The notes beneath the pieces are model-generated. The model had not been told where the DNA came from, made no database searches, and was given only the letters and a program-made list of their open reading frames with translations. Source: an uncultured Bacillota bacterium (lineage in GTDB: Bacteria; Bacillota; Clostridia; Peptostreptococcales; Anaerovoracaceae). Taken from it: a stretch of 64,000 nucleotides of DNA. Where the stretch lies: the NCBI GenBank assembly GCA_927441425.1, contig CAKMKG010000011.1, positions 1 through 64,000 on the forward strand, given 5' to 3'. Of this stretch, positions 61,012 through 64,000 are shown piece after piece (position 1 is the stretch's first letter; each line of letters opens with the position of its first letter). Both the position numbers and the translations under genes were made by a program.

Positions 61012-62172
61012 ATGTTTGTGTATCTGGACAACAGCGCAACAACGAGACCATACGATGAAGTAATCTCGGAGTCTGTGAAATATATGGAAACCGATTATGG
61101 GAATCCATCTTCTTTGCATCGAATGGGAATCATTGCCGAAAAGGCCATCAAGGAGGCTAGAAAACGCATGGCTTTCTCATTGGGAGCAAGGGACGACGAA
61201 GTCTATTTCACTTCAGGTGGAACTGAGGCCGACAATATGGCTCTGTTCGGGGCGGTACAAGCCAGAAAAAGAAGAGGCAATAAAATTGTCACTTCTCAAA
61301 TTGAACACCCAGCTGTTTTGGAAAGCTGCAGAAAGCTAGAAGAATTAGGCTTCCGAATAGAATACATCCCTGTGGATCGTAATGGTATGATCAATATACA
61401 TGCACTGGAAAGTGCACTGGATGATCAAACCATTCTGATTTCAGTTATGCAAGTAAATAATGAAGTCGGATCGATTCAGCCCATTTCAGAGTTGATTGAA
61501 TTAAAAAGAAGTGTCGGAAATCAGCTGGGAACGGAAATTCTGCTACATACCGATGCAGTTCAGTCCTATGGCAAGCTGCCTATGCAAATCAATGGAATCG
61601 ACTTGTTGTCCGTCAGCGGCCATAAGATCCATGGACCGAAGGGTGTCGGAGCCCTTTATATAAGAAAGGGACTCAACATTCCACCTTATCATTTCGGTGG
61701 TGGTCAGGAACGTGGATTGCGGTCCGGTACCGAAAATGTACCTGCCATCGCCGGACTTGGAACCGCAGCAGAAGTAAGCTGCAGGAATATGGAAAGTCGA
61801 ATAGAATCGATGAGATCGGTAAAAACTTACCTGACAGAAGGAATTCGTGCTGAGGTTCCGGATATCCGTTTTAACAGTTTGGAGGAAGGCAGCCCGGCTA
61901 TTCTCAACGTAAGTTTTCTGGGTGTTCGAGGTGAAGTGCTGCTCCATTCACTGGAACAATCAGAGATTTATGTTTCAACTGGATCAGCCTGCTCCTCAAA
62001 CAAAAAAGGGCAAAGTCATGTCCTGAAAGCCATGGGGCTTTCCGATAAGGAAATAGAAGGAGCGATCCGATTCAGCTTTAGCGAATTCAATACGATAGAA
62101 GAAATGGATTATGTTCTGGTTCAGTTGAAAGTTGCAGTACAGAAATATAGAAAGTTAGGTAGTTTCAGATGA
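61012..62172 (+). CDS. Cysteine desulfurase (NifS/IscS family; ThiI partner)
   Basis: PLP enzyme that takes sulfur from cysteine as a persulfide. PLP lysine K205 (SGHKIHGPKG), active Cys C327 (TGSACSSNKKGQ), and VYLDNSATTRPYDEV at the start. 386 aa, class I (IscS-like). Its stop overlaps thiI by 4 bp, the same pairing as nifZ-thiI in B. subtilis, which suggests it delivers sulfur to ThiI. ATG 61012 follows GGTGGAGG; the longer TTG frame from 60988 was rejected. Confidence 0.93.
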   Translation: MFVYLDNSATTRPYDEVISESVKYMETDYGNPSSLHRMGIIAEKAIKEARKRMAFSLGARDDEVYFTSGGTEADNMALFGAVQARKRRGNKIVTSQIEHPAVLESCRKLEELGFRIEYIPVDRNGMINIHALESALDDQTILISVMQVNNEVGSIQPISELIELKRSVGNQLGTEILLHTDAVQSYGKLPMQINGIDLLSVSGHKIHGPKGVGALYIRKGLNIPPYHFGGGQERGLRSGTENVPAIAGLGTAAEVSCRNMESRIESMRSVKTYLTEGIRAEVPDIRFNSLEEGSPAILNVSFLGVRGEVLLHSLEQSEIYVSTGSACSSNKKGQSHVLKAMGLSDKEIEGAIRFSFSEFNTIEEMDYVLVQLKVAVQKYRKLGSFR

Positions 62173-63359
62173 TAGAAGAAAGAAATACGTTTATCGTAAG
62201 ATGCGGCGAGGTGGCGCTGAAAGGCCTGAATAAACCATACTTTGAGAGAATGCTGGTTGACAGAATTAAGCGTTCGCTAAAGAAGCATGTCGGAGTGGAA
62301 GTCAAACGGAATGAGGGCCTTATTTTCGTAAGGGCACAAAAAGAACTTGATCCCGATCTGATTATCGCTGACATTTCAAGGGTGTTCGGTGTGGCTTCCA
62401 TCAGCCCTGCTGTTGAAACAGCTTCCGATATGGATGAAATCGGGCAGGCAGCAGTGGAATATATGTTGCGACTGATTGAAAAAAAGGGAGTAAAAACCTT
62501 CAAGGTCGATGCGAAACGCGCTGACAAGAACTTCCCTGTCAAATCTCCGGATATTGCGAAGATCATCGGCGCCAAGGTTTTAATCGGCTGCAAGGTGCTA
62601 AAGGTGGATGTACACAATCCCGACTGTTTGCTTTTTGTCGATGTAAGAAAAGATAAGTCCTATATTTATGAACAGAAGATCTCTGGCTTCGGCGGTCTTC
62701 CTCTTGGCACCAACGGAAAAGGGATGATCCTGCTGTCCGGCGGAATTGATAGCCCTGTAGCAGCTTGGATGATGGCAAAACGAGGTATGCTTATTGAGGC
62801 CGTTCATTTCCATTCCTACCCCTATACCAGCGAAAGAGCTCGGGAAAAGGTCATGGATCTGGCCGGTATCGTTGCAGGTTATTGTGGCAGATTTAAGATG
62901 CATATCATCAATCTTCTGCCAATTCAAGAATTGATCGTTCAAAACTGTCCGGAGGAAGAAACGACGATCCTAGTGCGACGATTCATGATGAAGATCGCGG
63001 AAAAGGTCGCTCAGGAAACCGACTGCTGTATGCTGATCACCGGTGAAAACCTGGGGCAGGTTGCAAGTCAGACTGCGGAAGCACTTGTGGTAACCGACCA
63101 TTCCGTACAAATGCCGGTCATGAGACCCCTCATTGCCATGGATAAGGTTGATATCATGGACATGGCGAAAATGATCGGAACCTTTGAAACATCCATCCTG
63201 CCTTATGAGGATTGCTGTACCGTTTTTCTTCCCAAGCATCCGACAACAAAACCTAAGTTGACAAAGATTCTGGAATCGGAAGGCAGACTGGAAGTAGAAC
63301 AATTGGTCGCAAACGCCGTTGCCTCCAAAGAAACAGTCACCATTTACCCAGTGGAATAA
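62169..63359 (+). CDS. thiI: tRNA 4-thiouridine synthase ThiI
   Basis: 396 aa: N-terminal ferredoxin-like domain and THUMP domain (about 1-165), then an adenylating PP-loop domain with LLSGGIDSPVAAW (about 184-196) and the conserved Cys pair PYEDCCTVF (about 344-352). It makes 4-thiouridine at tRNA position 8 using sulfur from the adjacent desulfurase. The C-terminal rhodanese domain found in E. coli ThiI is absent, as in Bacillus. Confidence 0.95.
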   Translation: MIEERNTFIVRCGEVALKGLNKPYFERMLVDRIKRSLKKHVGVEVKRNEGLIFVRAQKELDPDLIIADISRVFGVASISPAVETASDMDEIGQAAVEYMLRLIEKKGVKTFKVDAKRADKNFPVKSPDIAKIIGAKVLIGCKVLKVDVHNPDCLLFVDVRKDKSYIYEQKISGFGGLPLGTNGKGMILLSGGIDSPVAAWMMAKRGMLIEAVHFHSYPYTSERAREKVMDLAGIVAGYCGRFKMHIINLLPIQELIVQNCPEEETTILVRRFMMKIAEKVAQETDCCMLITGENLGQVASQTAEALVVTDHSVQMPVMRPLIAMDKVDIMDMAKMIGTFETSILPYEDCCTVFLPKHPTTKPKLTKILESEGRLEVEQLVANAVASKETVTIYPVE

Positions 63360-63365
63360 TGATAG

Positions 63366-63471
63366 CGCCTGCCGCGTGTGTTCTCTTAGGAGCCGCCGTC
63401 TTTCAATGCGTAGCAAGCTTCGCTTGCGTAGGAGTTCCGTTCACGGAACGTTGAAAATACTTTTTTCTGTA
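63366..63471. repeat. Nested-palindrome intergenic repeat, copy D (partial)
   Basis: 63408-63451 is an exact 44-bp reverse complement of 60788-60831 in copy C (starting GCGTAGCAAGC, ending CGGAACGT), followed by AAAATACTTTTTT, the same right arm as copy A. A left segment GAGCCGCCGTCTTTCAATGC resembles the left half of the shared unit, but the GGTTTCACGGTTTC core is missing. It ends just before the Spo0A box of spoIIA. Confidence 0.72.
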
Positions 63472-63472
63472 T

Positions 63473-63538
63473 TTCGACAAAAATAGAACCAAATCCCCTG
63501 AATCTCTTAGCGACAGGATGCAGACAAGCCTGTATAAT
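63473..63538 (+). promoter_or_regulatory. spoIIA promoter region with Spo0A box
   Basis: TTCGACA (63473-63479) is a perfect Spo0A box. A possible sigma-H promoter follows: ACAGGATGC (63513-63521) against RNAGGAWWW, and GTATAAT (63532-63538) against RNNGAAT, with 10 bp between. spoIIA is driven by sigma-H with Spo0A in Bacillus. The -10 also reads as a perfect TATAAT. Confidence 0.6.
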
Positions 63539-63559
63539 CGGAGAAGAGGGGGTTTTTTT
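63492..63559 (+). terminator. Terminator-like stem enclosing the spoIIA -10; right arm is the spoIIAA ribosome site
   Basis: AATCCCCT (63492-63499) pairs with AGGGGGTT (63547-63554, one G-T pair), followed by seven T and then the ATG. The loop of about 47 nt is long, so as a terminator it is weaker than the one at spoIIGA. GGGGG (63548-63552) is the ribosome site. Confidence 0.45.
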
Positions 63560-63937
63560 ATGCAGATAGAATTTGAAATGATCGATGATATTTTGATTGC
63601 GGATCTAGATGGTGAGTTGGACCACCATACCTCGGCAGTTATCAGAGAAGAGATCGATAAGACTGTAGATGCCTTTCATTCAAAACATCTCATATTTAAT
63701 TTTGAAAAAGTTACCTTCATGGATAGCTCTGGAATCGGCGTTATTATGGGTCGATATAATAAAATTTCACTATTAGGCGGCAGGCTGGTGATAACGGGCT
63801 GCAATGAATATATTGACAGGATTCTGGATATGGCAGGAATCTATACGATAACGCTCAGAATCGATACTGTTGCTGAGTCCATTGAAAAACTAGCATCGGA
63901 AACGAATGATGAGGAGGCAGAAGGCAGCAATGAATAA
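63560..63937 (+). CDS. spoIIAA: Anti-sigma F factor antagonist SpoIIAA
   Basis: STAS-domain protein, 125 aa. The phosphorylated Ser lies in TFMDSSGIGVIMGRY, the diagnostic SpoIIAA motif. Unphosphorylated SpoIIAA binds SpoIIAB and frees sigma-F in the forespore. ATG 63560 follows GAGGGGG; the longer frame from 63518 crosses the promoter. It has a longer acidic C-terminal tail (NDEEAEGSNE) than Bacillus SpoIIAA. Overlaps spoIIAB by 8 bp. Confidence 0.93.
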   Translation: MQIEFEMIDDILIADLDGELDHHTSAVIREEIDKTVDAFHSKHLIFNFEKVTFMDSSGIGVIMGRYNKISLLGGRLVITGCNEYIDRILDMAGIYTITLRIDTVAESIEKLASETNDEEAEGSNE

Positions 63938-64000
63938 TAAAAACGGAAAAGATATCATTTTAAATCGAATGAAGCTGGAATTTTTAAGCAGATCCGAAAA
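63930..64000 (+). CDS. spoIIAB: Anti-sigma F factor SpoIIAB (N-terminal fragment, cut by the window end)
   Basis: Only 23 codons are visible: MNNKNGKDIILNRMKLEFLS then RSE. MKLEF.(S)RSE matches the usual start of SpoIIAB, so the first 13 residues may be an extension, or translation may begin at the internal ATG 63969. The position after spoIIAA in the spoIIA operon makes the call secure. Confidence 0.8.
   Translation, partial: MNNKNGKDIILNRMKLEFLSRSE

Noticed and set aside
1..64000. rRNA, tRNA, tmRNA genes or CRISPR arrays
   Set aside because: No cloverleaf-like sequence, rRNA segment or regularly spaced repeat array was noticed on either strand; a tRNA search program would be the decisive check.

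Overview
The window looks like chromosome from an anaerobic, endospore-forming member of the Firmicutes (class Clostridia; a Family XIII/Anaerovoracaceae-type organism is my guess, not shown by the sequence). The reasons are strong AGGAGG-type ribosome sites, moderate-to-low G+C, TTGACA/TATAAT promoters, and a set of sporulation genes: spoIIGA, sigE, sigG, a YlmC/YmxH protein, an uninterrupted sigK, spoIIAA and the start of spoIIAB. I see no rRNA or tRNA genes, CRISPR array, insertion sequence or prophage.

Layout. 0-12 kb is an accessory stretch of mostly single genes: AT-rich hypothetical membrane proteins, an RlmA-type 23S rRNA methyltransferase, a G+C-rich rifampin ADP-ribosyltransferase (arr), a NimA-like flavin/PLP-oxidase-fold protein, a holin-like protein, an LD-carboxypeptidase, an S1-domain protein, an FRG-domain protein, a hemolysin III protein, an Fe-alcohol dehydrogenase and a YetF/DUF4363 pair. 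12-19 kb holds a NarL-type two-component system, a lipoprotein and an ATPase plus two permeases (LnrJK-LMN-like export cluster). 19.6-24.8 kb has a pair of structured repeats, a cell-wall amidase, a MoxR/VWA pair and a sigma-54 activator. 25-29 kb is a sigma-54-dependent operon (NhaC-type transporter, nitrilase-family amidase, amidohydrolase). 29-36 kb has an SDR, lexA, an Imm5-like protein and a second sigma-54 unit (acylating aldehyde dehydrogenase plus class III aminotransferase, with its activator).

36-40 kb carries infC-rpmI-rplT behind an L20-type leader, then spoIIGA-sigE-sigG. 40-44 kb is the most striking locus: an ammonium transporter fused to a histidine kinase, its NarL-type response regulator and a separate Amt transporter. 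44-50 kb has ylmC/ymxH, nrdR, cmk, DUF1015, a penicillin-binding protein, sigK and maf. 50.6-57.7 kb is DUF1540, then the shape operon radC-mreB-mreC-mreD-PBP2-minD, with rodA facing it. The right end has rny, a cysteine desulfurase-thiI pair for tRNA thiolation, and the start of the spoIIA operon.

Themes. (1) Ammonium sensing through a transporter-kinase fusion. (2) Two parallel sigma-54 catabolic units with readable -24/-12 promoters. (3) Compact promoter/terminator/ribosome-site overlays in front of spoIIGA, spoIIAA and a PBP gene. (4) A dispersed family of nested palindromic intergenic repeats. (5) Two genes with unusual starts: infC (ATT) and rny (apparently ATA). Most starts given here were chosen by ribosome-binding-site position and differ from the longest open frame.
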